Below the pieces are notes generated by a model that saw nothing but the letters and a program-made list of their open reading frames with translations, searched no databases and was not told the DNA's origin. Positions 1 to 10,050 of a stretch of DNA of 64,000 nucleotides are shown here, piece after piece. The stretch's first letter is position 1, and each line of letters begins with the position of its first letter. Source of the DNA: Staphylococcus sp. ACRSN (lineage in GTDB: Bacteria; Bacillota; Bacilli; Staphylococcales; Staphylococcaceae); NCBI RefSeq assembly GCF_022346615.1, contig NZ_JAKRNS010000004.1:62001-126000 (forward strand), written 5' to 3'. The position numbers and the translations under genes were made by a program.

Positions 1-454
1 TACTATCTTCAATAAAACTTTGACCACCAAAACCTGGATTAACAGTCATAACTAACACATAATCTACCATTTTAATTACTGGCTTGATGGCATCTATTGG
101 TGTACCTGGATTTACAACAACACCAGCTTTGATATGTTGCGCTTTAATTTGTTCAATTACTCTATGGATATGTGGTGTAGCTTCTACATGTACTGATATC
201 ATATCTGCACCATGCATTGCAAAGTATTCAACATATTTCTCAGGTTCTTCAATCATTAAATGGACATCAATAGGTAAATTTGTTCCTTTTCTTACAGCAT
301 CTAAGATTGGTAAACCAATGGATATATTAGGAACAAATTGACCATCCATAACATCAAAGTGAACTCCGTCAACACCTGCGTCTTCCAAAGCATTTAATTC
401 TTGTTGTAAATTTAAAAAATCTGTTGATAATAATGATGGATATAGTTTTACCAC
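1..454 (-). CDS. rpe: Ribulose-phosphate 3-epimerase, C-terminus cut by window edge
   Basis: Interconverts ribulose-5-phosphate and xylulose-5-phosphate in the pentose phosphate pathway; cytosolic TIM barrel. The reading frame starts with GTG one base after the rsgA stop codon and begins VVKLYPSLLSTDFLNL. It continues with FDVMDGQFVPN and DVHLM, which carry the metal-binding His/Asp residues of the family, and VNPGFGGQ, the phosphate-binding loop. About 151 residues are visible; the remaining C-terminus lies beyond base 1. It is translationally coupled to rsgA, so both probably share one transcript. Confidence 0.93.
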   Translation of the reverse strand, partial: MVKLYPSLLSTDFLNLQQELNALEDAGVDGVHFDVMDGQFVPNISIGLPILDAVRKGTNLPIDVHLMIEEPEKYVEYFAMHGADMISVHVEATPHIHRVIEQIKAQHIKAGVVVNPGTPIDAIKPVIKMVDYVLVMTVNPGFGGQSFIEDS

Positions 455-1330
455 TTAATATCTTTCCTTTCTATTCGCTATCTCGTTATAAAGTTGGACA
501 TAATGATCATATCGAAATTGAGCTATATGTCCTTCCTCTATCGCCTTTTTCACTTGGCATTTTGGTTCCTTTAAATGGTTACAATTTCTAAATTTACACT
601 GTTCACCTATTTCATTAATTTCTAGAAAATAGTGTTTTACTTCGTCTTTTTGAATATGATCAAAATCTAAAGCACTGAAGCCAGGTGTATCTGCAATGAA
701 ACCATTTGCTCTTTCAAATAATTCGACATGTCTTGTAGTATGTCTTCCACGATTAAGTGACTTAGAAATATGTTGCGTTTCTAAATCTAAATTTGGAAAA
801 TAACTATTTAGCAATGTTGATTTACCAACTCCTGATTGTCCACTCAATACTGCTAAACCAGGCCCCCATGCTCGAAACACATCTTGAATATCATCATCTA
901 CACCAATAAATTGTGTATTATAACCCATATCTTCATATATCGATAAATGATGCTTAATATTTTGAGAGATTGAATCTGTAGTTAAATCTTTTTTAGTCAC
1001 TAAAATCCTCGGTCTTAAATGATATGAATGTGCAATTACTAAAAATCTATCTAAGAGTTGTGTTGAGAAATCTGGTTCAACCGCACTCATAACGATAATA
1101 AGATGATCAATATTACTTACTGGAGGTCGTTTTAATTCATTTTTTCTTTCGTGGACATGATGAATATAACCCTCAGTTATATTTTCCACTTCAAAATCGA
1201 CAACATCACCTACTATAGGTGAAAATTTATTCTTTCTAAATAAGCCACGTGGTTTGGTATCGTAATATGAACCATCTACATCCACACGGTAAACACCACT
1301 GATTGATTTTATGATGCGACCTGTTTTCAC
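455..1330 (-). CDS. rsgA: Ribosome small-subunit biogenesis GTPase RsgA (YloQ/CpgA)
   Basis: A 291-residue circularly permuted GTPase that acts in late 30S subunit maturation. An N-terminal OB-fold comes first. The GTPase motifs follow in permuted order: G4 TKKD near residue 113, then the P-loop GQSGVGKST near 164, then G3 DTPGF near 216. A C-terminal zinc knuckle (Cys-x4-Cys-x-His-x5-Cys, residues about 245-258) follows. The start is GTG, preceded by AGAGGGG about seven bases upstream. A strong terminator separates it from pknB, and a TATAAT at 1367-1372 may be its own -10 box. The rpe start lies immediately after its stop codon. Confidence 0.96.
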   Translation of the reverse strand: MKTGRIIKSISGVYRVDVDGSYYDTKPRGLFRKNKFSPIVGDVVDFEVENITEGYIHHVHERKNELKRPPVSNIDHLIIVMSAVEPDFSTQLLDRFLVIAHSYHLRPRILVTKKDLTTDSISQNIKHHLSIYEDMGYNTQFIGVDDDIQDVFRAWGPGLAVLSGQSGVGKSTLLNSYFPNLDLETQHISKSLNRGRHTTRHVELFERANGFIADTPGFSALDFDHIQKDEVKHYFLEINEIGEQCKFRNCNHLKEPKCQVKKAIEEGHIAQFRYDHYVQLYNEIANRKERY

Positions 1331-1520
1331 TTAGGCACCCCTCTTTTAAATACTATTACTTTATATATTATATCAAAGCACTTTCATTTTAAATATGAAT
1401 TAAGCATATTTATAGAAAATTTATAATTTGATTCAATACACATACTAAAATCTAAGTGTTACAAGATTTATATACATTCCGAAATATAAACAAACCACAC
1501 TATAGCTTATACTTAACAAA

Positions 1521-1570
1521 AAAACACCTAGAAATGTTCAATATTATCATCAAACCTATCTAGGTGTTTT
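1521..1570 (-). terminator. Intrinsic terminator after pknB
   Basis: Arms AAAACACCTAGA and TCTAGGTGTTTT are exact complements. On the minus strand the hairpin is followed by a run of T, 24 bases after the pknB stop codon. It ends the def-to-pknB transcript ahead of rsgA. Confidence 0.85.
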
Positions 1571-1593
1571 AAAAATTAATATTTACTTTTTAC

Positions 1594-3639
1594 TTAAAAA
1601 TCATATGGAATATCTTTATCTGCTACTATTTTATTATCGACACGAATTGTAAAACCTGCAGTTTTGTCTTTTTCAATAGTCATCGGTATCTTAACTGTTT
1701 TGTTATCTTTTATTTTAAAAGTTTGGGCTGCAGATGTCCCCGGATTATCCTTATCTCTTATATAAATTTTAACTTCCTGTTCCTTATCATCTTTACCTGT
1801 ATATGGTATTTGATACGTTTCAGTGTAGTCTTTAGTGGCTTCATCATCTTTGTCTTCTGTCTTGTCTTTATCGTCTGACTTGTCTTTGTCATCTGACTTA
1901 TCTTTATCATCTGTTTTTGGCGCCCCTGATGAAACTGTAAATGCAATTGTAGAACCTTCGTTTACTTCTTCATCTTTAGGCGATTGACTTATGACATTAC
2001 CTTTTTTAATCTTTTCATTTTCTTGTTCTTCATTTAACACAACTTTAAACCCTTTATTTTCAAGCTCTGATTTTGCTGTCTTAAATGATTTTTTTTCGTA
2101 ATTGTCGACATAGACTTGTTTTACACCTAATGATTCAGTTAATTTGATGCCACTGTCGTTTACTTTTACTTTTTCTCCAGGATTAACATTTTGATTTTCA
2201 ATTAAGCCTTTTGCGATATTATTTTTAGTATAGCTTTTATCAATTTTAACATCATTTATCCCCAGTTTTTTCAGCTGGTTTAGCGCTTCATCTTTAGAAA
2301 TACCATATAATCTTGGCATTTCAACTGTCTTAGGTCCTTTTGAAAGAACCAAATCTACTTTACTATTTTGTTCTAAACGCTCGCCTTTATCTGGGTTTGT
2401 TTTGACTATTTTGTTCTCAGGATATTGATCACTGTATGTACGTGAAATATTCCCTACTTCTAATTTATTATCTTTTAGAATTTTTTCTGCTTCTTTTTCA
2501 GTTTTACCTGATAAATCTGGTGCTTCTAAATATTTATTTCCAAACATGCCCATTGCCATAAAACCAAATAAACCGAATAACAATAACACTAATATTGCTG
2601 TATATATCACTTTTTTACGTTTAGAACGCTTTTTACCTGCTCCGGCATACATTGGTTCTTCGCTAGATTGAAATTCTTGTTGATTCACAATTGGTATTTG
2701 CATCGTTTGTTTAAAATTTTTATCTTGATCTTCTTTGGTACGATTCGCTAATTCAGATTTATCAATCGCTATTGTTTTGGTGTTGGTTTCATCAGATTGA
2801 TATGTACTTTCTGATTGTCTCTCTGTAGATAAAGCCGTATCTAAATCTCTTTCCATTTCTTGAACAGATTGATAGCGATCAGCTTTATCTTTTTCTGTTG
2901 CTTTTAATACAACATTACTTAGCGCTTGTGGTATCTCTGAACGTTTTTCAGTAGCGTTAGGCATCGGTTCTTGGATATGCTTAATCGCAATACCTACTGC
3001 AGTTTCTCCAGAAAATGGCGGTTTGCCAACTAACATTTCGTAAAGTACAACACCGATGGAATAGATATCTGTACCATTGTCTGTCATTTCACCACGTGCT
3101 TGTTCAGGTGAAAGGTACTGAACAGTTCCTAATACATGATTTGTCTGAGTCATTGTTGTCTCACTCAATGCTTTCGCGATACCAAAATCCAAGATTTTTA
3201 ATGTTAAATTTTCATCTACTAGAATATTTTGTGGTTTAATATCACGATGTACAATTTGTGTATCATGCGCATGTTTTATTCCATCAATAATCTGCTTAGT
3301 AAACGAAACAACTGTTTTTAAATCAAGTGGTTTATTTTGTTGAATGTATTCTGCCAATGTTGGACCTTTAATATATTCCATTACTAAGAAGAAATTATCA
3401 TCATTTTCCGTCACATCAAATACATTAACAATATTGTTATGCGATAACTGACTTAAATTGTGTACCTCACGTTCAAAACGCTTGATTGTTGTTTCCTTTT
3501 CCCCAGGTGGAATTCTAATCGCTTTAATTGCAACATTACGGTCGAGTATTGAATCTGTAGCTAGATAGACAGTACTCATCCCTCCACCACCAAGCTTTTT
3601 AATCACTTTGTAGCGCTCATTTATTAAGTTGCCTATCAT
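1594..3639 (-). CDS. pknB: Membrane Ser/Thr protein kinase with PASTA domains
   Basis: Eukaryote-type kinase (PknB/Stk1/PrkC family) that senses muropeptide or lipid II and phosphorylates division, wall and translation factors. The cytoplasmic kinase domain (about 1-275) has the glycine loop GGGG at 17-20, the ATP lysine at 39, HRDIKPQN at 131-138 and DFG at 151-153. A basic stop-transfer stretch and one membrane helix sit near 336-365. Three PASTA repeats follow (about 371-572), then an acidic tandem-repeat linker (DDKDKS units) and a C-terminal beta domain. At 681 residues it is longer than the S. aureus protein as I remember it (664). The ATG overlaps the stp stop codon by four bases, so kinase and phosphatase are coupled. 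Confidence 0.97.
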   Translation of the reverse strand: MIGNLINERYKVIKKLGGGGMSTVYLATDSILDRNVAIKAIRIPPGEKETTIKRFEREVHNLSQLSHNNIVNVFDVTENDDNFFLVMEYIKGPTLAEYIQQNKPLDLKTVVSFTKQIIDGIKHAHDTQIVHRDIKPQNILVDENLTLKILDFGIAKALSETTMTQTNHVLGTVQYLSPEQARGEMTDNGTDIYSIGVVLYEMLVGKPPFSGETAVGIAIKHIQEPMPNATEKRSEIPQALSNVVLKATEKDKADRYQSVQEMERDLDTALSTERQSESTYQSDETNTKTIAIDKSELANRTKEDQDKNFKQTMQIPIVNQQEFQSSEEPMYAGAGKKRSKRKKVIYTAILVLLLFGLFGFMAMGMFGNKYLEAPDLSGKTEKEAEKILKDNKLEVGNISRTYSDQYPENKIVKTNPDKGERLEQNSKVDLVLSKGPKTVEMPRLYGISKDEALNQLKKLGINDVKIDKSYTKNNIAKGLIENQNVNPGEKVKVNDSGIKLTESLGVKQVYVDNYEKKSFKTAKSELENKGFKVVLNEEQENEKIKKGNVISQSPKDEEVNEGSTIAFTVSSGAPKTDDKDKSDDKDKSDDKDKTEDKDDEATKDYTETYQIPYTGKDDKEQEVKIYIRDKDNPGTSAAQTFKIKDNKTVKIPMTIEKDKTAGFTIRVDNKIVADKDIPYDF
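1849..1917 (-). repeat. In-frame tandem repeat encoding acidic DDKDKS units in PknB
   Basis: Near-identical 18-base units encode three DDKDKS/T copies plus a degenerate EDKDDE copy. They lie between the third PASTA domain and the C-terminal domain of PknB. Units differ at synonymous positions, so the array is not brand new, but slippage could change linker length between strains. Confidence 0.7.
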
Positions 3640-4379
3640 ACTTTATCTCCTTCAATCTCAGCCAAAACAACACTAACATTATCATTAGAATCATTAGATA
3701 AAGCTAAGTTAATTAAATTCTGTCCATGTTGCTCTAAAGTACTATCTTTTAATAATTCTTCTTGAATTGCTTGATCAAATGTAAAATCTGTTAATCCATC
3801 TGAATTTAATAATAGATAATCATAGAATTTAGTTTTTTTAACAAAGACATCTGGTGTTACCAATTTATCAGTTCCCATAACTTTGGTAATAATATTGCGT
3901 TGTGGGTGATGAAATGCTTCTTCTTGCGTTATTTGTCCCATCAACACTAGATGGTTAACGAAAGAATGGTCATTTGTAATTTGCTCAATTTCTCGACTGT
4001 TTACTAAATAAGCCCTAGAGTCACCTACATTTGCCACAACAATATAGTGATCAAATACTAATGCGCAAACACATGTAGTTCCCATGCCTTTATAAGCAGG
4101 GTTTTCTACTGATTGTCGATACAAATCACGATTGATAGCTTTTAATGTCGTGCTCAACCATGATTCAGCTTGTTCCTCTTCTATTAGGTTTTCAGATTCA
4201 AAGCGGCGTTTTAATTCATCTCTAACAAATTGACTGGCAATTTCTCCGGCTAAATGTCCGCCCATGCCATCACACAATACTAATAATTGTTGGTCTGTCT
4301 GGTTATAAAAAACGCCACCTGCATCTTCATTTTTATCACGATATCTTCCCATGTCAGTAAAAAATTGTGCTTTTAGCAT
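3636..4379 (-). CDS. stp: PP2C-type Ser/Thr protein phosphatase
   Basis: A 247-residue cytosolic PPM-family phosphatase that reverses PknB phosphorylation. Metal-binding motifs of the family are all visible: RDKNEDA near the N-terminus, LCDGMGGH around residue 37, VGDSRAYL around 118, LNSDGLTD around 192 and NDNVSVVL near the C-terminus. Length equals the usual staphylococcal Stp1. It sits four bases downstream of rlmN and overlaps pknB, in the order rlmN-stp-pknB typical of Firmicutes. Confidence 0.97.
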   Translation of the reverse strand: MLKAQFFTDMGRYRDKNEDAGGVFYNQTDQQLLVLCDGMGGHLAGEIASQFVRDELKRRFESENLIEEEQAESWLSTTLKAINRDLYRQSVENPAYKGMGTTCVCALVFDHYIVVANVGDSRAYLVNSREIEQITNDHSFVNHLVLMGQITQEEAFHHPQRNIITKVMGTDKLVTPDVFVKKTKFYDYLLLNSDGLTDFTFDQAIQEELLKDSTLEQHGQNLINLALSNDSNDNVSVVLAEIEGDKV

Positions 4380-4383
4380 GTCA

Positions 4384-5478
4384 CTACCTCGTTTCTACTT
4401 TTCGTTCCTTTGCTCTAAGTTGCCCACAAGCAGCATCAATGTCTGCACCTTGTTCACGGCGAATTGTTGCATTTATACCTAAACGTTTTAATTCTTTTTC
4501 GAATTTAAATATATCTTCCTTAGGTGTTTTAACGTAATTTCTTTCTGGAACATGGTTAACAGGAATTAAGTTTACATGACAATTTAATTTTTGAATTAAA
4601 TGCGCCAATTCTCTAGCATGTTCTACCTGATCATTTACGCCTCCAAACAGACCATATTCAAATGTAATACGTCTATTTGTTTTTTCTTGATAATAGTTAA
4701 TTGCTTCCATAAGTTTTTCAACATTATACGCTCTATTAATTGGCATAAGTTGCGAACGAATTTCATCCTTTGCACCATGCAAACTAACTGCAAAGTTAAT
4801 TTGTATATCTTCATCAGCAAAATCATAAATACGAGGAATAATCCCTGATGTAGAGACAGTGATATGTCGTGCTCCAATATTCAAACCATTGTCGTTATTA
4901 ACTATTTTAAGGAAATCCATCATTTCATCATAATTTTCAAATGGTTCACCGATACCCATAATTACAATTTGAGATACACGCTCTTCTGTTTCATCTAATG
5001 CTTTTTGAACTGTAAGTACTTGAGAAACAATTTCTCCAGCTTCTAGATTTCGTTTTAAGCCACCTAATGTAGAAGCACAAAATGTACAACCAATTCGACA
5101 ACCAACTTGTGTAGTCACACAAACCGAATTTCCATATTCATGTCGCATCAATACAGTTTCAATTGTATAACCATCTTGCAATTCAAATAGAAATTTAATC
5201 GTACCATCTTTACTTTCTTGTTTTACAACAGTAGTTAAAGTCGTCATAGCAAAATTATCTTTTAAAATTTCTCTTAATTCTTTTGATAAGTTGGTCATTT
5301 CATCAATACTGTTCACGCGTTTTTCATATAACCATTCAAAAATTTGTTTCGCTCTAAACTTTTGTTGTCCGTGGTCTTGTAACCAATCTCCCATTTCATC
5401 ATATCTTAATGAATAAATCGATTGCTTTTCAAAATTGGGAAGAAATTTATTCTTTTTCTTCTTTTCTGCAGTAATCAT
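4384..5478 (-). CDS. rlmN: Dual-specificity rRNA/tRNA adenine-C2 methyltransferase RlmN
   Basis: A 364-residue radical SAM enzyme that methylates C2 of A2503 in 23S rRNA and A37 in some tRNAs. The radical SAM cluster motif Cys-x3-Cys-x2-Cys is seen in [12 protein letters not shown] around residues 125-136. The conserved C-terminal cysteine that forms the covalent RNA intermediate is in DAACGQLR near residue 354. Its stop is four bases before stp and it starts three bases after the rsmB stop. Confidence 0.96.
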   Translation of the reverse strand: MITAEKKKKNKFLPNFEKQSIYSLRYDEMGDWLQDHGQQKFRAKQIFEWLYEKRVNSIDEMTNLSKELREILKDNFAMTTLTTVVKQESKDGTIKFLFELQDGYTIETVLMRHEYGNSVCVTTQVGCRIGCTFCASTLGGLKRNLEAGEIVSQVLTVQKALDETEERVSQIVIMGIGEPFENYDEMMDFLKIVNNDNGLNIGARHITVSTSGIIPRIYDFADEDIQINFAVSLHGAKDEIRSQLMPINRAYNVEKLMEAINYYQEKTNRRITFEYGLFGGVNDQVEHARELAHLIQKLNCHVNLIPVNHVPERNYVKTPKEDIFKFEKELKRLGINATIRREQGADIDAACGQLRAKERKVETR

Positions 5479-5481
5479 ATA

Positions 5482-6795
5482 TTAATTATCCTTTCTTTTA
5501 ATCCTAGTTATGAAAAAGCCATCTGAGTTAAAGTCTTGCGGTAAAATTTGCATGGTTTTCACTTTTTCTCCAGTGATTGGGTGCTCAAATGCATCAAATT
5601 CAAAATCTTTATTTTCTTTTAAAAATGTATATATTACATTTTCATTTTCCAATTGTTCTATCGTACACGTTGAATATACGAGTGTGCCACCAGGTTTCAA
5701 GTTATTTTTTACATTATTGAGTATTTCTAATTGTATTTCTACTAATGATTTAATTGAATTTTGCGATTGTTCGTATTTAATTTCTGGCTTATGTCTTAAC
5801 ACACCTAAACCACTACATGGTGCATCTACTAAAATCTTATCATATACTTTATCATATTTTTCTGTAGCATCGTGTTGATATGCGGAAATGTTAGATAAAC
5901 GTAATTTTCTTATATTAAAATCAATTAAATCGATTTTATGGTCATGAATATCTGTGGCTTCTACATGACCTGTTTGATTTAATGTTTCAGCAATATGACA
6001 TGCTTTACCACCTGGTGCACTACATGCATCTAAAACCGTGTCACCCTCGTTTAAATCCATGATATCTGCTACAAACATTGAACTTTTATCCTGTATTGAA
6101 ACAAGTCCGTCTTTAAACATACGTGATTCAATTATCGGTTTTCCACTTACATGTAAACAAGTATCAATTTCTCTATCTTGTTCTACGATGTAACCATCAT
6201 CTACTAAACGTTTGATTGCATCATCAATTGTAATTCGAGTTAAGTTTACACGTACTGTTAACGTTACTTTTGTTAAAAAAGATGCAGCAATAGTTTCAGT
6301 TTTCTCTAAACCGAAATGTGTAGTCCAGTGGTCTACTAACCATTTTGGCAAACTGTATTGTAACGCAATACGTTTTTTATCATCAGTAATTTCGGTAAAG
6401 TCAGGCAATTCACTTCGCATGATATTTCTTAATATACCATTTACGACATTGCCATTATGTGGACCACCTTTATGTTTGGCAATCTCTACTGCTTCATTGA
6501 TAATAGCATGTGCTGGCACTTTATCTAAATATACATATTGATAAATGCTTAACCACAATAATTGTCGAACCCATCCTTTAAGTTTTGTTTGTACAAATGG
6601 TTTTAATATATAATCTAACGTATATTTTCGCTTAATTGTGCCGTATACAAGTTCAGTTAATAATCCTTTATCTGCTCTAGATAATTCAAATTCAGATAGT
6701 ACTTCGTTAATCACAATATTACTGTATGCTTTATCGTTTAAAATATCTTGCAGTGTTTCAAATGCTAAACTTCTTACATTTATTTCAGATGTCAT
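5482..6795 (-). CDS. rsmB: 16S rRNA (cytosine-C5) methyltransferase RsmB/Sun
   Basis: A 437-residue enzyme methylating C967 (E. coli numbering) of 16S rRNA. The N-terminal third is a NusB-like RNA-binding domain ([10 protein letters not shown] onward). The Rossmann methyltransferase domain contains the SAM-binding [10 protein letters not shown] near residue 255. The catalytic cysteine motifs are DAPCSGLG near 323 and STCTIE near 378. The start codon overlaps the fmt stop codon (ATGA). Confidence 0.95.
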   Translation of the reverse strand: MTSEINVRSLAFETLQDILNDKAYSNIVINEVLSEFELSRADKGLLTELVYGTIKRKYTLDYILKPFVQTKLKGWVRQLLWLSIYQYVYLDKVPAHAIINEAVEIAKHKGGPHNGNVVNGILRNIMRSELPDFTEITDDKKRIALQYSLPKWLVDHWTTHFGLEKTETIAASFLTKVTLTVRVNLTRITIDDAIKRLVDDGYIVEQDREIDTCLHVSGKPIIESRMFKDGLVSIQDKSSMFVADIMDLNEGDTVLDACSAPGGKACHIAETLNQTGHVEATDIHDHKIDLIDFNIRKLRLSNISAYQHDATEKYDKVYDKILVDAPCSGLGVLRHKPEIKYEQSQNSIKSLVEIQLEILNNVKNNLKPGGTLVYSTCTIEQLENENVIYTFLKENKDFEFDAFEHPITGEKVKTMQILPQDFNSDGFFITRIKRKDN

Positions 6796-7724
6796 GTTAA
6801 TACCTTCCCGACTAATGATGTTTGAACACCACTTAAATAGTTAGCAGCTAGCATACGTTTTTTCCCTGATACTTGAATATCAGTTAAAGCAATCGCATCT
6901 TCTGACCCTGTAGCTACTATTATTGCTTTTTTAGTTGTTTCTATGATCATACCTGGTTCTCCTGTTTTACCTCGTTCAATGTTAGCTGCATAAATTTTTA
7001 AATTACCATCATCAAATTTAGTATAAGCAACAGGCCATGGTGATAACCCACGAATTTGATTAAATATTGTTCTGGCGGATGCCGTCCAATCTATTTTTTC
7101 ATCTTCTCTACTAATATTTGAAGCAAATGTAGCTTTTTCATTATCTTGCGGGATACTTTCATTTGTACCATTTATGATTGAAGGCAAAGTATTTTTAAGT
7201 AACTCTGCACCTATGAAACTCAACTTATCATGCATTGTCCCCACATCGTCTTGCTCTTCAATTTCAATTTCACTTTGTGAAATAATATTACCCGCATCTA
7301 ATTTTTTAACCATATACATAATCGTTATACCAGTAGTTGGCTCCCCATCTATAATTGCTTGGTGTATAGGTGCGCCTCCTCTATATTTAGGTAAAAGTGA
7401 AGCATGTACATTAATTGCGCCAAGTTTAGGTGATTCTAATAATGACTCTGGCAGTATTTGTCCAAATGCTGCTGTTACAATGAGATCAGCATTCAAATTA
7501 ATCAAAGTCTGCAATTCTTCTGAGCCTGATAATTTTTCAGGTTGATACACTTGTATATCATGTTGTAACGCTACTTCCTTTACAGGTGGTGGCGTTAATT
7601 TACGCTTTCTACCAACCGGACGATCTGGTTGTGTCACGACTGCAATTACATTATGTTCAGCAATTAACATTTCTAAAACCTTTGTTGAAAATTCAGGTGT
7701 ACCCATAAATATGATATTACTCAT
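6792..7724 (-). CDS. fmt: Methionyl-tRNA formyltransferase
   Basis: Formylates Met-tRNA(fMet) with 10-formyl-THF to make the initiator. I start it at the ATG giving [12 protein letters not shown] (310 residues). An upstream extension of 27 residues is open but lies inside the def-like gene and matches nothing in the family. The N-terminal hydrolase fold includes [18 protein letters not shown] with the catalytic Asn/His region, and the C-terminal OB-like domain begins near residue 205. It overlaps the end of the def-like gene by eight bases. Confidence 0.96.
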   Translation of the reverse strand: MSNIIFMGTPEFSTKVLEMLIAEHNVIAVVTQPDRPVGRKRKLTPPPVKEVALQHDIQVYQPEKLSGSEELQTLINLNADLIVTAAFGQILPESLLESPKLGAINVHASLLPKYRGGAPIHQAIIDGEPTTGITIMYMVKKLDAGNIISQSEIEIEEQDDVGTMHDKLSFIGAELLKNTLPSIINGTNESIPQDNEKATFASNISREDEKIDWTASARTIFNQIRGLSPWPVAYTKFDDGNLKIYAANIERGKTGEPGMIIETTKKAIIVATGSEDAIALTDIQVSGKKRMLAANYLSGVQTSLVGKVLT

Positions 7725-8205
7725 TATCGAAAAACGCCTCCATTTCATCTTCTGATAGTATCTTATTAGCTTTTTCAGTAAATAATTTACCTTCAAAATG
7801 ATCAATCATATGAAGAATCATTCTTGCAATATCATCATATGCGGTCATTTCAACTTCATTACCATGCTTATCATTGCCTTTAATCACGATCATTTTACTT
7901 CTAGTCACTTCACCAAATATATTTGGCAAACTAACAGAGCCTTCTAATTCCGTCACCTTTTCGTTTGATTCACTAATCAATACAGGATTAATCAACTGTA
8001 GTAATCCATCCATCTCCATATCAATAATCGCTACTTGTTGCTCTATTCCAACTTGAGGTGCACAAATAGCAGAAGCTTCCAAATCATACATGGTATCCTC
8101 TAAATCTAATAACAACGTTTCTAAATGCGTATCAAATAAAGTGACTGGCGCTATCTTACTCTTTAAAATGGGGTGTTGATTACTAACAAGTTGTTTAACT
8201 GTCAT
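7717..8205 (-). CDS. Peptide deformylase-like protein lacking canonical active-site residues
   Basis: A 162-residue polypeptide-deformylase-fold protein directly upstream of fmt. The three family motifs are recognisable but altered. GxGxAAxQ reads [15 protein letters not shown] reads EGSVS, losing the metal-ligand cysteine. HExDH reads HMIDH, losing the catalytic glutamate. It is therefore unlikely to be the active deformylase, which in staphylococci is encoded elsewhere; a defA-type inactive paralogue is what I infer. The ATG at 8205 is preferred over the adjacent TTG because GGAG is eight bases away. Confidence 0.85.
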   Translation of the reverse strand: MTVKQLVSNQHPILKSKIAPVTLFDTHLETLLLDLEDTMYDLEASAICAPQVGIEQQVAIIDMEMDGLLQLINPVLISESNEKVTELEGSVSLPNIFGEVTRSKMIVIKGNDKHGNEVEMTAYDDIARMILHMIDHFEGKLFTEKANKILSEDEMEAFFDNE

Positions 8206-8358
8206 CAAATCGGCTCCTTATAAAAATTCATCAAACCATTATAACTTATTTTAACTAAAAATGCATTACGCATATTCTAAACACTTTAAAATTTTACCTA
8301 TCTAAATTTTAAAATTAAAACAAAAAAGAACATATATTGCTCGGTAATTCAAATGATA

Positions 8359-8390
8359 AACGCTCGACAGATTAATATCTGACGAGCGTT
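8359..8390 (-). terminator. Inverted repeat, probable terminator after the GNAT gene
   Basis: Arms AACGCTCGACAGAT and ATCTGACGAGCGTT pair with one mismatch around a four-base loop, 41 bases after the GNAT stop codon. The following T-run is weak (TTTATCATTT), so termination strength is uncertain. Confidence 0.55.
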
Positions 8391-8431
8391 AAATCGAATT
8401 ATTTATTTGTTCAATTTCAATTATGTTCTAC

Positions 8432-9121
8432 TTAAACAGAAAGGCGTTTCAATTGATTTCCCTCTGAATCAAAATTAGTTTTAACTAACCAATCTTCAAA
8501 AATCATTTTTAAAGTTGGCCAATCTTCACTTAACATCGATAACCATACAGTATTTCGATTTCTATTTTTGTATATCACATGGTTTCTAAATGTCCCTTCA
8601 TATTTAAAACCTAATCGTTGCGCCGCTTTAATCGATGGCTGATTTAACGAATCGCATTTCCATTCATATCTACGATAGCCTAAAGTTTCAAATACATACT
8701 CTGCTAATAAAAAATGCACTTCAGTTGCTATCCTGCTACGTTTTAACTTATTTGAAAAGTGAATGTGGCCTACTTCAATAGAAGCATTCTTCGGATTAAT
8801 TCTTAATAATGATAAAATACCAATCGCTTCATTATTTTGCTTATCTACAACAGCAAAAAAGTATGGATCTTGTGACGCCATTTTTTGCTCTATGTAAGCT
8901 TGAAATTGTTTATAATTTTGTGGTTGTTCATCAGGTAGATATGTCCAATTTGGCAAGTCTTCTGGCATAGAAAAATGATTAAACAAATCATCGATATGCT
9001 TTGTTTCCAATTTTTCTAATTTACTATATTGGCCTGTCAAATTTTGTATGTTTGGAAACTCTGGCATATTAAAGTCACAAAGACTTTCACCAACAGGTTG
9101 ATTAAACTCATTATATTTCAT
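8432..9121 (-). CDS. GNAT-family N-acetyltransferase (RimJ/RimL-like)
   Basis: A 229-residue GNAT protein of the RimJ/RimL type, which transfers acetyl groups from acetyl-CoA to protein N-termini or small amines. Core strands include FFAVVDKQNNEAIGILSL, and IEVGHIHFSNKLKRSRIATEV holds the CoA-binding loop. Later LNQPSIKAAQRLGFKYEGT is the typical motif B region. The substrate cannot be read from sequence. The start is the ATG with AAGG eight bases upstream; a GTG three codons earlier overlaps the ribosome binding site. It stands alone between def-like and a small XRE gene. Confidence 0.85.
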   Translation of the reverse strand: MKYNEFNQPVGESLCDFNMPEFPNIQNLTGQYSKLEKLETKHIDDLFNHFSMPEDLPNWTYLPDEQPQNYKQFQAYIEQKMASQDPYFFAVVDKQNNEAIGILSLLRINPKNASIEVGHIHFSNKLKRSRIATEVHFLLAEYVFETLGYRRYEWKCDSLNQPSIKAAQRLGFKYEGTFRNHVIYKNRNRNTVWLSMLSEDWPTLKMIFEDWLVKTNFDSEGNQLKRLSV

Positions 9122-9318
9122 CGCATGCACCTTACCCTTTTATATTTAGGTTCAAGTCATATATTAGGATTAGCTGACAAATTATGGTTCATTTTTTTAC
9201 AAATGAAAACTCAATAGTGAACTATAAGTATCCTTTACCTAAACACTAAAATGATTTTCCTACTTTCTTATATTTACAACTTTAAAGCGAATTAAAAAAA
9301 TAGGCAATTATTTTTGTG

Positions 9319-9513
9319 TTATAACAAATCCTCGGTCGTAGTATTAAAGAACTCAGCTAAAACTTGTATTTCTTCATTACATAATTTATATTGCTTTGTT
9401 TCAATATCTTTAATCACTTCTGGACTTAGTTTCGTATTATATAGCGATGCTAAACGATTAGAAAGTTCCTCTATACTTAGACCAATCGCCTTTCTATTAC
9501 TAAGTAAACTCAT
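9319..9513 (-). CDS. Small XRE-family helix-turn-helix protein
   Basis: A 64-residue protein starting MSLLSNRKAIGLSIEELS, with the Cro/C1-type helix-turn-helix layout: SIEELSNRL, then SPEVIKDIETK, then EEIQVLAEFFNTTTEDLL. There is no extra domain, so it is a minimal DNA-binding unit. The ATG is preceded by AGGGG eight bases upstream; an upstream in-frame start lacks one. A 14-base palindrome lies 43 bases upstream and may be its operator. Target genes are unknown. Confidence 0.78.
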   Translation of the reverse strand: MSLLSNRKAIGLSIEELSNRLASLYNTKLSPEVIKDIETKQYKLCNEEIQVLAEFFNTTTEDLL

Positions 9514-9555
9514 AAGCACAACCCCTAACACATATTATTTTATTGACAACCAGTT

Positions 9556-9569
9556 AACATATATATGTT
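9556..9569. promoter_or_regulatory. Perfect 14-base palindrome upstream of the XRE gene
   Basis: AACATATATATGTT is fully self-complementary and lies in front of the small regulator gene. Small XRE proteins often bind such sites and autoregulate; that function is inferred only. The flank is very A+T-rich, so chance is possible. Confidence 0.35.
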
Positions 9570-10050
9570 GTTAATTTCATTTAATATCTAAAAATCACCT
9601 TAAAAAATATGAATGCATTTTATATTGTTCTCGTTAATATTTAATATAACTGTAAATTCCAATAAACGCAAACTAAAATTTGATATTTTTTTTATAAATT
9701 TTAAATAAATACGTAACAATCCTTATAAATTTACTCGGTTTTATATATTTTAAAACGCCATGCTATAAATAGCAAGGCTAAATCACATCCGAATGATTAA
9801 TAAATCATATTATATGTATTTTTTGAAAAATTTATGATTCACACTTCCAATATTATACAAGCTTAATTATTTATAATATATATTACATAAAAAAATAAGA
9901 CGCTACCATATAATCAAATTATTATTACATAATTTAAATACGAAGTGTCTTATATAAAAGATTGTTTGAATTAAAAACGTGCCTAACTCTCTAACTTACA
10001 CAAAATTTTTAATTTGAACAGTATTTTTTATAACTGAATTTTTATAGTTC
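9570..10050. other. Intergenic stretch, no gene seen
   Basis: About 480 bases of very A+T-rich sequence between the XRE gene and the HAD gene. No open frame with a credible ribosome binding site was found on either strand. The only structure seen is the hairpin at 9892-9955. Confidence 0.6.
9892..9955 (-). terminator. Probable terminator downstream of the HAD gene
   Basis: On the minus strand ATAAGACAC pairs with GCGTCTTAT (one mismatch or wobble) across a loop of about 45 bases and is followed by seven T. It lies about 100 bases after the HAD hydrolase stop codon. The long loop lowers confidence. Confidence 0.45.

Noticed and set aside
84..341. Plus-strand open frame of 85 codons inside rpe
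   Set aside because: It lies antisense to a clearly conserved rpe frame and has no ribosome binding site or family features.
4600..4877. Overlapping small frames inside rlmN on both strands
   Set aside because: Both are shadows of the intact 364-residue RlmN; nothing in them looks like a protein family.
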